Positions 16,012 through 25,241 of a stretch of DNA of 57,822 bases are shown here, one piece after another. The notes beneath the pieces were generated by a model. That model did not search any database. It saw only the letters and a program-made list of their open reading frames with translations, and was not told the origin of the DNA. The translations under genes and the position numbers were made by a program. The DNA comes from Pseudomonas duriflava. GTDB lineage: Bacteria; Pseudomonadota; Gammaproteobacteria; Pseudomonadales; Pseudomonadaceae. The stretch's first letter is position 1, and the number at the start of each line of letters is the position of its first letter. The stretch covers positions 1 to 57,822 of the forward strand of contig NZ_VLKY01000018.1 of NCBI RefSeq assembly GCF_007830155.1. The letters run 5' to 3'.

Positions 16012-18993
16012 ATGAGCAAGACGACCGAATGCACGATCATATATGACGGCAAGGCCCTTTCCGGCCAGGCGGACATTCCGCTGATCGAATTCCTGGCCGA
16101 GCACGATATCCATTTGTCCCATGTGTGTTATCACCGTGCGCTGGGCGCCCTCCAGACCTGTGACGTGTGCTGGGTCGAGAAGGACGGCGAATTGGTGCGT
16201 GGCTGTACGCTCCGTACCGCCGAGGGGATGACGGTTTCAAGCGAAGGGCGAGCCCGAGAAGCCCAGCATGAGGGCATGGACCGCATCCTTGCCAAACACG
16301 AGCTCTATTGCACGGTCTGCGAGCACAACACGGGTGACTGTACGCTGCATAATACCGTGGCCGACATGCACATCCCCATCCAGCGCTACAAATTCCAGCG
16401 CAAGCCCTACGAGAAGGATCACTCCAACCCGTTCTACACCTACGATCCCGATCAGTGCATCCTGTGCGGTCGCTGTGTGGAGGCCTGTCAGAACGTCGAG
16501 GTCAACGAGACGCTGAGTATCGACTTCAGCATGGAGCATCCCCGTGTCCTGTGGGACGGCGACGAAAAAATCGAAGGATCGAGCTGTGTGAGCTGTGGCC
16601 ATTGCGTCACGGTCTGCCCATGCAATGCGTTGCTGGAAAAGACCATGCAGCCTGATGCCGGGCCGTTCACATCAATGCCGCAGGAACTCAAGCGACCCAT
16701 GATCGATGCGATTAAGACGCTGGAGAACACTATCGGCGCACCGCCCATTACGGCCATCTCGGTAATGGACATGAAATGGCGGCAACCCGAGATCAAGCGC
16801 ACCAAGACCGTCTGCACCTATTGCGGCGTCGGATGCTCCTTTGAGATGTGGACACGCGAGCGGCATATCCTCAAGGTGCAGCCTGTTGTCGAGGCGCCAG
16901 CCAACGGGATCTCTACCTGCGTCAAAGGCAAGTTCGCCTGGGATTTCGTCAATGATCCCAAGCGACTCACGACGCCGCTCATCCGAGAGAATGGCCGCTT
17001 CCGCGAAGCCAGCTGGGGCGAGGCTCTGGATCTGGTCGCACGTCGCCTGCTGGAAATCCGTGATACCCATGGGCCGGACAGCATCGGTTTCATCGGCTCC
17101 AGCAAGGCCAGCAACGAAGAAGCGTATCTGACCCAGAAGATTGCGCGCCTGATCATTGGCACCAACAGCGTCGACAATTCCTCACGCTACTGCCAGAACC
17201 CGGCGACCAAGGGATTGTTCCGTACCGTCGGGCATGGCGGCGACTCGGGCACTATCGAGGATTTACAAAAGGCCGAGCTGGTCATCATCGTGGGCAGCAA
17301 CATGTCCGAAAACCATCCGGTCATTGCTTCCAAGCTCAAGGCGGCGCAGAAACATCACGGGCAAAAGATGATCGTGGTCGACCCGAGAAGGAACGAAATG
17401 GCGGAGCGCGCCACTCTATTCCTGCGTGTGAAGCCCAGCACGGATCTCATCTGGGCCTCGGCCATGTCCCGCTACATGTTTGATCATGGCTATGCGAACA
17501 TGGCGTTTCTGGCCAGTCAGGTCAATCAGGTCGATGAATACCGCCGTTCGCTGGAGCCTTTCACCCTGGCGTTCGCCGAGCAGATGACGGGCATTCCCCA
17601 GGCTCAACTGATCGAGGCCGCCAAAATGATCGGCAAGGCCAAGTCGGTCTGCATTTGCTGGGCGATGGGCATTACCCAGCACAGCCATGGCGCGGATACC
17701 AGCACGGCGCTGTCCAATCTTCTGGTCGTGACCGGTAACTACGGCAAGCCCGGTACCGGTGGCTATCCCATGCGCGGCCACAATAATGTGCAGGGTGCCA
17801 GTGATTTCGGTTGCTTGAAGAACATGTATCCGGGCTATGAGAAAGTCTCGGATGACCAGGTACGTGCCAAGTGGGCCAAGGCCTGGGGCGTGCCGCCGGA
17901 AAAGCTGTCTGACAAGGTCGGGCAGGATAATTTCCTGATGGTGCAGGATGCCGACGAAGGCAAGATCAAGGCGATGTACATCATTGGCGAGGAGACAGCA
18001 TTCTCCGACGCGAACTCCACGAACGTTCACGACGCCTTTACCAAGCTGGATTTCTTCGTGGTCCAGGATATTTTCCTGAGTCGCACGGCCGAGTTCGCCG
18101 ATGTGGTACTGCCAGGCTGCCCAAGCGTGGAGAAAGAGGGCACGTTCGTTAACACCGAACGTCGTATCCAACGGTTTTACGAGGTCATGCCACCGCTGGG
18201 CGATAGCCGTCCTGACTGGCGCATCCTGACGGATCTGGCTGCGCGCATGGGGCATGACTGGGGCTATACCCATCCTTCACAGATCATGGACGAGGTTGCC
18301 GGCATCGCTACCATCTTCAACGGTATCAGCTATGAGCGGCTGGAGGGTTGGAAGTCGCTGCTGTGGCCGATGAAGCCCGATGGCACCGATACGCCGCTGC
18401 TCTACACCGATGGTTTCCACACCGATGATGGCAGGGCGGTATTGTACCCGCTGGAGTGGAAGGCGCCTGAGGAAGACACCGACGCCGAGTACGATCTGAT
18501 GCTCGATAACGGGCGGATGCTGGAGCATTTCCAGAGCATGAACCAGACCGACAAAGGGCATCGAGTCACCTCGCTGTCACCAAACTGGTTTGTTGAGGTC
18601 AGCCCGGAACTGGCTGCCGAACGCGGAATGGAGGAGGGCACCTGGGTGCGCCTCACTTCACGCCGCGGATTGGTGGAGGTCCCGGTGGTCGTCACGGACC
18701 GAATGAAAGGGCATGTCTTGTTCATGCCCATCCACCAGGGCAAGCCGGGGCTCAACAAGCTGACCGGTGAACACCATGACCCGGACGTGAATACACCGGC
18801 CTACAAGGAAACGGCCGTCAGGCTGGAGGTCTTGCCAAAGGAAAAGTTCAACCAGCCGATTCCTCACGGCAATTTTCGCTATGGCAACCGCACCCCGCTT
18901 GACGGTGTACCGACACAGGTTGTCGAGGTCAAATGGGAGCGGGAGGACTATGTCTCGCCGCTCGAACAAGCCCCACATCCGGAGAGATTCTAA
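16012..18993 (+). CDS. fdhA: Formate dehydrogenase, molybdopterin catalytic subunit (YjgC/YrhE type)
   Basis: A 993-residue multi-domain iron-sulfur molybdoenzyme. In order: an N-terminal 2Fe-2S domain (C39, C50, C53, C65); a His/Cys NuoG-like segment (C100, C103, C110); two 4Fe-4S motifs (C149-C159 and C192-C202); a third cluster before the molybdenum domain (C268, C271, C275); and the catalytic cysteine C394 in SSRYCQNPATKG, so it uses Cys rather than Sec. The C-terminal MopB domain (LMLDNGRMLEHFQSMN) completes it. It oxidises formate to CO2. The close partner is the DUF1641 gene, which overlaps by one base (TAATG), as in Bacillus YjgC-YjgD. This points to a quinone-linked type rather than an NAD-linked one with FdhB/FdhC. 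Confidence 0.92.
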   Translation: MSKTTECTIIYDGKALSGQADIPLIEFLAEHDIHLSHVCYHRALGALQTCDVCWVEKDGELVRGCTLRTAEGMTVSSEGRAREAQHEGMDRILAKHELYCTVCEHNTGDCTLHNTVADMHIPIQRYKFQRKPYEKDHSNPFYTYDPDQCILCGRCVEACQNVEVNETLSIDFSMEHPRVLWDGDEKIEGSSCVSCGHCVTVCPCNALLEKTMQPDAGPFTSMPQELKRPMIDAIKTLENTIGAPPITAISVMDMKWRQPEIKRTKTVCTYCGVGCSFEMWTRERHILKVQPVVEAPANGISTCVKGKFAWDFVNDPKRLTTPLIRENGRFREASWGEALDLVARRLLEIRDTHGPDSIGFIGSSKASNEEAYLTQKIARLIIGTNSVDNSSRYCQNPATKGLFRTVGHGGDSGTIEDLQKAELVIIVGSNMSENHPVIASKLKAAQKHHGQKMIVVDPRRNEMAERATLFLRVKPSTDLIWASAMSRYMFDHGYANMAFLASQVNQVDEYRRSLEPFTLAFAEQMTGIPQAQLIEAAKMIGKAKSVCICWAMGITQHSHGADTSTALSNLLVVTGNYGKPGTGGYPMRGHNNVQGASDFGCLKNMYPGYEKVSDDQVRAKWAKAWGVPPEKLSDKVGQDNFLMVQDADEGKIKAMYIIGEETAFSDANSTNVHDAFTKLDFFVVQDIFLSRTAEFADVVLPGCPSVEKEGTFVNTERRIQRFYEVMPPLGDSRPDWRILTDLAARMGHDWGYTHPSQIMDEVAGIATIFNGISYERLEGWKSLLWPMKPDGTDTPLLYTDGFHTDDGRAVLYPLEWKAPEEDTDAEYDLMLDNGRMLEHFQSMNQTDKGHRVTSLSPNWFVEVSPELAAERGMEEGTWVRLTSRRGLVEVPVVVTDRMKGHVLFMPIHQGKPGLNKLTGEHHDPDVNTPAYKETAVRLEVLPKEKFNQPIPHGNFRYGNRTPLDGVPTQVVEVKWEREDYVSPLEQAPHPERF

Positions 18994-19475
18994 TGGCCGA
19001 ACGTATCAGCTACGACGTCAAGCCGCCCAAGATCGGGCCCGATGCCCATGAGGAACTGGAGCGGTTGCTCCAGACGCTGCACGAACATGGCATCCTGCGC
19101 TTTGCCAACGATCTGGCGGCGGCCAATACTCACGTGGCCAAGGTGCTGGTCGATGGGTTGAACAAAGAGGGCACCCTCAACGCCATCCAGAATATCTCGA
19201 TCCTGGGTATGGCCTTGTCACGCATTCCCCCAGAGCAGTTCTACAAAGTGGCTTTCGCGCTCAAGGATGCCTTTACCCATGTCAGCACCTACAAGCTGGA
19301 AGAGAAGGGCACGGAAGCCCCAGGCGTGACAGGTGCCTACAAGATGCTCCATGACGACGCGTTGTGGCAGGCCATCACGCCGATCATCGAAGGGCTTAAG
19401 ATCTTTGCCGAGCGATTGGACAAGGAGGTCGACAAGCCCATTTCGGAGTTCACTGGAAAGCCCAGCAGCGCTTAG
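18993..19475 (+). CDS. DUF1641 protein, formate dehydrogenase partner
   Basis: A 160-residue helical protein containing the DUF1641 core LNKEGTLNAIQNISILGMAL and a C-terminal helix DALWQAITPIIEGLKIFAERLD. Its start overlaps the stop of fdhA, so the two are translationally coupled. The same pairing is known in Firmicutes (YjgD, YrhD), where the partner forms a noncanonical quinone-linked formate dehydrogenase complex. By analogy it helps dock the enzyme to the membrane and quinone pool. The transfer of that role to this proteobacterium is inference. Confidence 0.85.
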   Translation: MAERISYDVKPPKIGPDAHEELERLLQTLHEHGILRFANDLAAANTHVAKVLVDGLNKEGTLNAIQNISILGMALSRIPPEQFYKVAFALKDAFTHVSTYKLEEKGTEAPGVTGAYKMLHDDALWQAITPIIEGLKIFAERLDKEVDKPISEFTGKPSSA

Positions 19476-19553
19476 CTCTTCTGATCCTGGGAAGCCCCGT
19501 TATCGTTGGAAGTGGGCCTTGATGCGCCTTATAAGTCGAACAAAGGGTAGTTA

Positions 19554-20927
19554 ATGGATCCTTCTGACCCAACGTTGCTGGTGGCAAGAGCTCAATTCGG
19601 CATCACGATTGGGTTTCATATCGTGCTCGCTGCGTTCTCCATTGGTTTGGCGAACTTCCTGATGGCGCTCGAAGCGCTCTGGTTGTGGAAAAAAGATCAC
19701 GCCTACATGGATGTCTACAGGTTCTGGTTGAAGATCTTTGCGTTGAACGTAGCCGTGGGGACGGTCTCCGGCCTGGTTATGGAGTTCGAGTTCGGGACCA
19801 ACTGGGGCAGGCTTTCTACCAAAGCCGGTTCGGTCATCGGGCCGCTCATGTTTTTTGAAGTGATGGTGGCCTTCTTTTTAGAAGCAGGCTTTCTCGGCAT
19901 CATGCTCTTTGGTCTGAAGAAGGTTGGACCGAAATTACATTTTTTCTCGACCTGTGCAGTGGCTCTAGGCTCACTTTTCAGCGCTTTCTGGATCTTGTCA
20001 GCGAACTCCTGGTTACACACTCCGGCTGGTTACAGCATAGCTTCGGATGGACGGTTTGTACCTGAGGACTGGCTTGAAATCATTTTCAATCCATCCTTTC
20101 CCTATCGGCTGGTTCACATGGTTTTTGCCGCGTTTCTCGGTACTGCGTTCATGGTGGGTGCAGCAGGGGCTTGGCATTTGCTGCGTGATCCAAGCAATGC
20201 GCGAGCACGCATCATGTTTTCCATGGCCATGTGGATTGCCGCTATCGTAGGTCCCATGCAACTCGTGGCAGGTGATCTGCATGGGGAAAATACCCTTGAG
20301 CATCAGCCACAAAAGCTGGCTGCGATGGAGGGCTCCTGGGAAAGGCCACCTTCAGGACAGGGGGAGCCTTTAAGGTTGTTCGCTATTCCTGACATGGAGG
20401 AAAGGCGCAACGATTATGAAGTAGCAATCCCTCACATTGGCTCGCTGTACCTTCGTCATAACTGGACGGGTACGATCAAGAGCCTCAACGAGTTTCCGCC
20501 CTCGGACATTCCTCCAGTACCTATTGTGTTCTTTGCCTTCCGCATGATGGTCGGACTGGGGTTCCTGATGGCAGGTATTGGTATTGCCAGCCTCGTGGTA
20601 CGTAAGCGCGGCCATTTGTACAGCGCACGGTGGCTGCAAAAAGTCGTCGTGGTGATGGCGCCAGCAGGCTTTATAGCCATGTTGTGCGGCTGGGTGGTCA
20701 CCGAAGTGGGCAGACAGCCGTTCACGGTTTATGGGCTGCTCCGCACGGCTGAAAGCAGCTCGCCTGTGTCCCTGTCGTTTGTGATGACTTCGTTTATCAG
20801 CATCATCCTTGTCTACGTACTCGTTTTTGGCGTCGGGCTCGTCTATCTCATGCGTGCCATTGTCCAGGAGCCAAGGAAAAACGAGCCGGGGCCTGAGCCT
20901 GAGCTGGCAAACGAGACGGGACGCTAG
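19554..20927 (+). CDS. cydA: Cytochrome bd quinol oxidase subunit I (cyanide-insensitive type)
   Basis: A 457-residue integral membrane protein with the full CydA pattern: ARAQFGITIGFHIVLAAFSI at the N-terminus, GTNWGRLSTKAGSVIGPLMF, SANSWLHTPAGY and VVTEVGRQPFTVYGLLRTAE. The Q-loop is short, as in the cyanide-insensitive CioA group. It binds hemes b558, b595 and d and oxidises quinol, reducing oxygen to water without proton pumping. It lies 78 bases after the DUF1641 gene and may be read with the formate dehydrogenase operon. The partner cydB follows after 35 bases. Confidence 0.93.
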   Translation: MDPSDPTLLVARAQFGITIGFHIVLAAFSIGLANFLMALEALWLWKKDHAYMDVYRFWLKIFALNVAVGTVSGLVMEFEFGTNWGRLSTKAGSVIGPLMFFEVMVAFFLEAGFLGIMLFGLKKVGPKLHFFSTCAVALGSLFSAFWILSANSWLHTPAGYSIASDGRFVPEDWLEIIFNPSFPYRLVHMVFAAFLGTAFMVGAAGAWHLLRDPSNARARIMFSMAMWIAAIVGPMQLVAGDLHGENTLEHQPQKLAAMEGSWERPPSGQGEPLRLFAIPDMEERRNDYEVAIPHIGSLYLRHNWTGTIKSLNEFPPSDIPPVPIVFFAFRMMVGLGFLMAGIGIASLVVRKRGHLYSARWLQKVVVVMAPAGFIAMLCGWVVTEVGRQPFTVYGLLRTAESSSPVSLSFVMTSFISIILVYVLVFGVGLVYLMRAIVQEPRKNEPGPEPELANETGR

Positions 20928-20962
20928 TCCCGGCAATCACAGCATGTCACCAAGAGGCCTGT

Positions 20963-21964
20963 ATGCCGCTGTTCGATGAGCTCATACCGCTGTTGTCTGC
21001 AGGCGCTTTGGCATTTTCCATCCTGACGTATGTCATTCTGGATGGCACTGACCTGGGCGTCGGGATTTTGTTTGCCGTCAACCGCAAGGCCAGGCACCGG
21101 CATGTCATGGCCTTTTCCATCCTGCCGATCTGGGACGGTAACGAGACATGGCTGGTGTTGGGCGGAGGCGGCCTGCTGGCCATGTTTCCAGCCGCTTACA
21201 GCATTTTTTTGTCTGCCATGTATGCGCCGATCATCCTCATGCTGCTGGCACTGATCTTTCGGGGTGTTTCGCTCGAATTCCGGGATCGTGCCAAGACCGA
21301 GCGCAGACAGCGCCTGCACGACGTTGCGTTTATGAGCGGTTCTATTGTGGCGTCGTTCTGTCAGGGCGTTGTTCTCGGCGGGCTTATCCAGGGTATTCCT
21401 CATGCCGAAGGTCAATACAGTGGTAATGGATGGGACTGGCTGAGTGGTTTTTCAGTCTTTTGCGGTCTGGTGCTGGTTGTTGGCTATGCACTGCTGGGTG
21501 CCTGCTGGCTGTACTGGCGCACTGAAGACGCCCTGCAGGCCCGATCATGTCGTCAGGCGCGTCTGTTGGCCGTGTTAACAGTGGTATTGCTGGCCGGTGT
21601 GGTTGCCTGGACGTTCAGGCTGAACACGGTATATGAGGAGCGCTGGTTGAATCCCTTGATCGGCATTCCGTTCGTAGCATTGCTGATCGTGTTGATGGCG
21701 GTGTTCTGGCGTGCGTTTGCCTGGAAATATCATTTCCTGCCGCTTTTCGCTGTGTTGGGTTGGTTCGCTACAGCTTATGCCGCGATGGTCGTGGCATTGT
21801 ATCCCCTGATAATTCCACCAGCATTAACGCTGGCAGAGGCCGCATCAGCTCCGCTGAGTCAGATGCTCATTCTGGCCGGCTTTGCCGTATTGATCCCAGC
21901 TACGCTGGCTTATAGCACATTTGGCTTCTGGGTCTTTCGTGGCAAGATCAGGGCAAAAGACTAA
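20963..21964 (+). CDS. cydB: Cytochrome bd quinol oxidase subunit II
   Basis: A 333-residue protein with about eight membrane helices. Typical CydB motifs are LTYVILDGTDLGVGILFAV (about residues 21-39), SILPIWDGNETWLVLGGGG (52-70) and LEFRDRAKTERRQ. A complete subunit that stabilises the heme d site of CydA. No separate CydX-type small subunit is seen after it. The next gene is convergent and begins its 3' end 38 bases on. Confidence 0.93.
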   Translation: MPLFDELIPLLSAGALAFSILTYVILDGTDLGVGILFAVNRKARHRHVMAFSILPIWDGNETWLVLGGGGLLAMFPAAYSIFLSAMYAPIILMLLALIFRGVSLEFRDRAKTERRQRLHDVAFMSGSIVASFCQGVVLGGLIQGIPHAEGQYSGNGWDWLSGFSVFCGLVLVVGYALLGACWLYWRTEDALQARSCRQARLLAVLTVVLLAGVVAWTFRLNTVYEERWLNPLIGIPFVALLIVLMAVFWRAFAWKYHFLPLFAVLGWFATAYAAMVVALYPLIIPPALTLAEAASAPLSQMLILAGFAVLIPATLAYSTFGFWVFRGKIRAKD

Positions 21965-22002
21965 GCCCTGATCTTAGGGTATGCGGGGTCTGATGCTAAG
22001 CA

Positions 22003-22452
22003 TCAATCCTTTAGTTCCGGCGGAACGGTGCCGTCATGTTCGGCCAGTTTTTGCATAACGGCTTTATGCAGCCATATGTTCATCTGTTCCGAGTCGTTCA
22101 TTTTTTCGGGCGGGCAGCCCAACTCAGTAGCCAGTTCCTTACGGGATTGCAGGCTGCTGTCCAGGTCCAGCAACTTGAGCAGGTCGACAATCGAGGTGCG
22201 CCAGTTGAACTCTCCGGTACGATTGGCCGCCATGCTGTCCAGGCGAGTAGGTAAATCGACCGGATTCCGGACATCGGCAGGACCCGGGGCAAAACCCGGC
22301 CCCGTCGTGGCGTTATGAGCTGCCGTAGGCGCTTCCGAGCCTATCATGGGTTCCGTAGCGCTTTTTTCTACGTCAATCGTGCCATGCCTGGCTGGCTTTT
22401 CCGCTTCATTACTGACGCCTAGCTTTTCCATGATTGAATTGAAAAGGCCCAT
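22003..22452 (-). CDS. DUF3597 protein
   Basis: 149 residues from the ATG at 22452, chosen over upstream frame starts because GAGG precedes it by seven bases and the family begins MGLFNSIMEKLG. A low-complexity Ala/Pro/Thr linker separates the N-terminal helix from the DUF3597 domain (FNWRTSIVDLLKLLDLDSSL, SRKELATELGCP, NIWLHKAVMQKLAEHDG). Function unknown; the domain is small, helical and common in Halomonas- and Pseudomonas-like genomes. Cytoplasmic. Confidence 0.87.
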   Translation of the reverse strand: MGLFNSIMEKLGVSNEAEKPARHGTIDVEKSATEPMIGSEAPTAAHNATTGPGFAPGPADVRNPVDLPTRLDSMAANRTGEFNWRTSIVDLLKLLDLDSSLQSRKELATELGCPPEKMNDSEQMNIWLHKAVMQKLAEHDGTVPPELKD

Positions 22453-22866
22453 GACATGTCCTCTTGAAAGAATGGTTTTGCTTGGACCGCCTCGACGGCG
22501 TGCAGATTCACAACCATAGGTCTGAGCAGAAGAAGCATTGCAAAAAGACGGGAAGCACGGAGAGAAGAGCAGCTGTGATGCCAGAGACTGAGTGGCGATA
22601 TAGCTATAAAAACGCTGCCTGATCATGAGGGGGGCATGATCAGGCAGCGAGCAGCAGGGTAGCGCTGGCAGTAAAATAGTGGCCTATCGCCACTGCTTCA
22701 TAAGAGTAGGGCGTTTTAAAAAAGTTCTATGCTCTGAAGGTGAGCAGTATCACGCCAGTCAACGAGCCTGTTCTTTATGGAATTTTTCAAAAAAGCCTGT
22801 GGTCTAGCCTAGACGCATGATGCCTTGATGGCATTGCCGTTAGCGACATTACGCAAAGGAGCCTCC
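22453..22866. other. Divergent intergenic region with strong minus-strand hairpin
   Basis: No gene seen in 414 bases, but the region includes the terminator-grade hairpin at 22607-22649, oriented to stop a minus-strand transcript starting within 22650-22866. The right end holds the ribosome site of the heme A synthase gene. Confidence 0.4.
22607..22649 (-). terminator. Orphan intrinsic terminator, minus strand
   Basis: A perfect 15-base inverted repeat, CGCTGCCTGATCATG / CATGATCAGGCAGCG, with a 7-base G/C-rich loop. On the minus strand it is followed by TTTTTATA. No gene lies upstream on that strand before the divergent ctaA. Confidence 0.8.
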
Positions 22867-23985
22867 ATGCGAAAGCCAGGATTTTGTATAGCTCTGTGTG
22901 CGACGTGTCTGGCATTTGTGGTGGTTTTGCTCGGCGCCTATACCCGCCTGACTCATGCCGGACTCGGCTGTCCGGATTGGCCCGGTTGCTATGGCTTTAT
23001 TTATGTTCCTCAAACAGAAGAGCAGCTGGCGCATGCAATGCTGCGCTTTCCTGACGCGCCGGTAGAAGCGGATAAAGGCTGGAGCGAGATGATCCACCGT
23101 TATTTTGCCGGCGGGCTGAGTGTGCTGGTCGTACTGTTGGCCCTGCAAGCCATCAAGCGTCGTCGTCAACCTGGGCAACCGCTGGGCTTGCCGTTGCTGC
23201 TGCTAGGCGTTCTGGTAGCGCAGGCGTTGTTTGGGATGTGGACTGTTACTCTCAAGCTATGGCCTCACGTCGTGACGGGGCACCTATTAGGTGGCTTCAT
23301 TACATTGAGCCTGCTGTTTCTTTTGTCCTTGCGGCTATCAGGGCGCGCGCCTGCCGTACCGTCTTCATGGCGGCTGCGTTTGTTGGCCCGTGCTGGGCTT
23401 GTACTGGTAATGCTGCAGGTCGCTTTAGGCGGGTGGGTCAGCAGTAACTACGCCTCGGTTGCCTGCCTTGACCTTCCCACGTGCAATGGGGTGTGGTGGC
23501 CGGCCATGGATTTTGACAATGGTTTTCATCTCTCCCAGCAGATCGGGCCTAACTACCTGGGCGGACACTTGCACAGCGAGGCGCGCACGGCCATCCATTT
23601 CACCCATCGCCTTGGGGCATTAGTGGTTGGGGTAGCTGTGGCGTTATTAGCCTGGCAGTTGTTTAGACGTGGATATAGTGTCCTGGCTGGCCTGGTATTG
23701 GCATTGCTGATCCTGCAGGTCTCGCTAGGGATGGGCAATATCCTGCTTCGTATGCCATTGATGATGGCCGTGGCTCATAACGGTGGCGGTGCCTTGCTTT
23801 TCCTGTCCCTGGTACTGGTGAATTACCGGCTGCGTGCTGTGCCCCATACATCCGCCGCAAATGCCTTCGACCTACCTTCGTTTCTTTCCCTTTCACCCTC
23901 GATATGGCGGCGAGGCTGGAATTTTACGATCGGAGCGGTATCCAAAGGAGCTCGTGTGGTTTCGCTCCTTCAGGCGCGCCGTTAG
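22867..23985 (+). CDS. ctaA: Heme A synthase (COX15/CtaA)
   Basis: A 372-residue membrane protein with eight predicted helices. The ATG at 22867 follows AAAGGAG; an earlier frame start lacks one. It carries TRLTHAGLGCPDWPGCYGF (about 33-51), the second-half equivalent SVACLDLPTCNGVWWP, and heme-ligand histidines in EMIHRYFAG and IHFTHRLGALV. The enzyme converts heme O to heme A for the adjacent caa3 oxidase. No heme O synthase (ctaB) is in the window. The C-terminal ~30 residues (IWRRGWNFTIGAVSKGARVV) look unusual for the family and may be a divergent tail. Confidence 0.92.
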   Translation: MRKPGFCIALCATCLAFVVVLLGAYTRLTHAGLGCPDWPGCYGFIYVPQTEEQLAHAMLRFPDAPVEADKGWSEMIHRYFAGGLSVLVVLLALQAIKRRRQPGQPLGLPLLLLGVLVAQALFGMWTVTLKLWPHVVTGHLLGGFITLSLLFLLSLRLSGRAPAVPSSWRLRLLARAGLVLVMLQVALGGWVSSNYASVACLDLPTCNGVWWPAMDFDNGFHLSQQIGPNYLGGHLHSEARTAIHFTHRLGALVVGVAVALLAWQLFRRGYSVLAGLVLALLILQVSLGMGNILLRMPLMMAVAHNGGGALLFLSLVLVNYRLRAVPHTSAANAFDLPSFLSLSPSIWRRGWNFTIGAVSKGARVVSLLQARR

Positions 23986-24221
23986 TTCATGCATGGAAAG
24001 TCGGCTAGTAGAAGCCGCCTTGGTTGTCGGTTTGATTCTCTCTCATGTACGGCGGCGTGCAGAGTGAAAGACGAACTGGTAACTGTTTGTAAACGGCGGC
24101 GGGTAAACGGGTGGTCGTGGTCTAGGGTTAGAGTGGGCCAATGGCCATAAAGAGGAAGTCTTTTTCTTCAACGAGCGATCCGGGACAGGATTAACGTTCA
24201 GACAAAGGAGCAAGGCTACCC

Positions 24222-25241
24222 TTGACCCTATACACGTCTCGCCAGATAGGATTAAACGGACGGCATGGTGGCATGATCGCGCCGGTAATTGCAGTGGGAG
24301 GCTGTGATCTGCACGGCCCTCAATCGGCGTTAAGTCCTGCCGGGGTTGGGGCTGAGCAAATATCAAGTCTCTTCTGGTGGATGGCCGGTGGTGCGGTCCT
24401 GATCTGGGCTGTGGTTATTGGCATCGCTCTCTATGCCACGCTGGCTCGGCCCCGCAAAAAACATGACGTCCAGGGTGCACGATGGCTGATCATTGGTGGC
24501 GGGATCGTCTTTCCTACCGTTGTGCTCACGATCCTGCTGAGCTACGGCCTCATGCTTATCCCAAAGCTTCGCTCTACGGGTAATGTCGATCTTCACGTAG
24601 CGGTATCCGGCGAGATGTGGTGGTGGCGGGTGCGCTATACATCTCCTGCAGGCGAGCCGGTGGAGCTGGCCAATGAAATACGCCTGCCGGTGGGCAAGCG
24701 CGTCTCGCTCAGCCTGACCAGCCCGGACGTCATTCATTCGTTCTGGGTGCCTTCGCTGTCCGGCAAGGTCGACATGATTCCGGGGCGGGAAAACACCTTG
24801 ATCCTTGAGCCCACCAAGCCGGGTACCTATCGCGGCGTGTGTGCCGAGTATTGTGGCGCGTCCCATGCCTTTATGGCGTTCCGGGTGGTAGTCATGGAGC
24901 CGCAGGATTTCGAGGCATGGCTCACGCATCAGGCGCAACCTGCGGTGTCTTCTGGCAGCCCGTCGGCGCGGCAGGGTGAGCAGGCCTTTCTCGTCAATGG
25001 CTGCGGTGCCTGCCATACCATTCGTGGCACGGCGGCGGATGGTCGGGTCGGCCCGGATCTGACCCATGTCGGCAGCCGCCTGAGCCTGGGCGCTGGCATG
25101 TTGCCCAACGATGCACAGACCTTTGCTCGCTGGATCGGCCACACGCAACAGATCAAGCCAGAGGTGAGGATGCCATCCTTTGGCATGTTGCCCGAGGAAC
25201 AACTGACCGCGTTAGCGACTTACCTGAGTGGGCTCAAATGA
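24222..25241 (+). CDS. ctaC: Cytochrome c oxidase subunit II with fused cytochrome c (caa3 type)
   Basis: 339 residues. The N-terminus gives a short hydrophobic stretch ending in AVGGC, a plausible lipobox. Two membrane helices follow, then the CuA domain with ligands C207, C211, H215 and M218 in CAEYCGASHAFM, and a C-terminal cytochrome c domain with heme motif CGACH at 261-265. This is the caa3 architecture: electrons enter through the attached heme c to CuA. The start is uncertain. The TTG at 24222 has AAAGGAG upstream; an ATG at 24273 is the alternative. It overlaps the next gene by four bases (ATGA). Confidence 0.92.
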   Translation: MTLYTSRQIGLNGRHGGMIAPVIAVGGCDLHGPQSALSPAGVGAEQISSLFWWMAGGAVLIWAVVIGIALYATLARPRKKHDVQGARWLIIGGGIVFPTVVLTILLSYGLMLIPKLRSTGNVDLHVAVSGEMWWWRVRYTSPAGEPVELANEIRLPVGKRVSLSLTSPDVIHSFWVPSLSGKVDMIPGRENTLILEPTKPGTYRGVCAEYCGASHAFMAFRVVVMEPQDFEAWLTHQAQPAVSSGSPSARQGEQAFLVNGCGACHTIRGTAADGRVGPDLTHVGSRLSLGAGMLPNDAQTFARWIGHTQQIKPEVRMPSFGMLPEEQLTALATYLSGLK

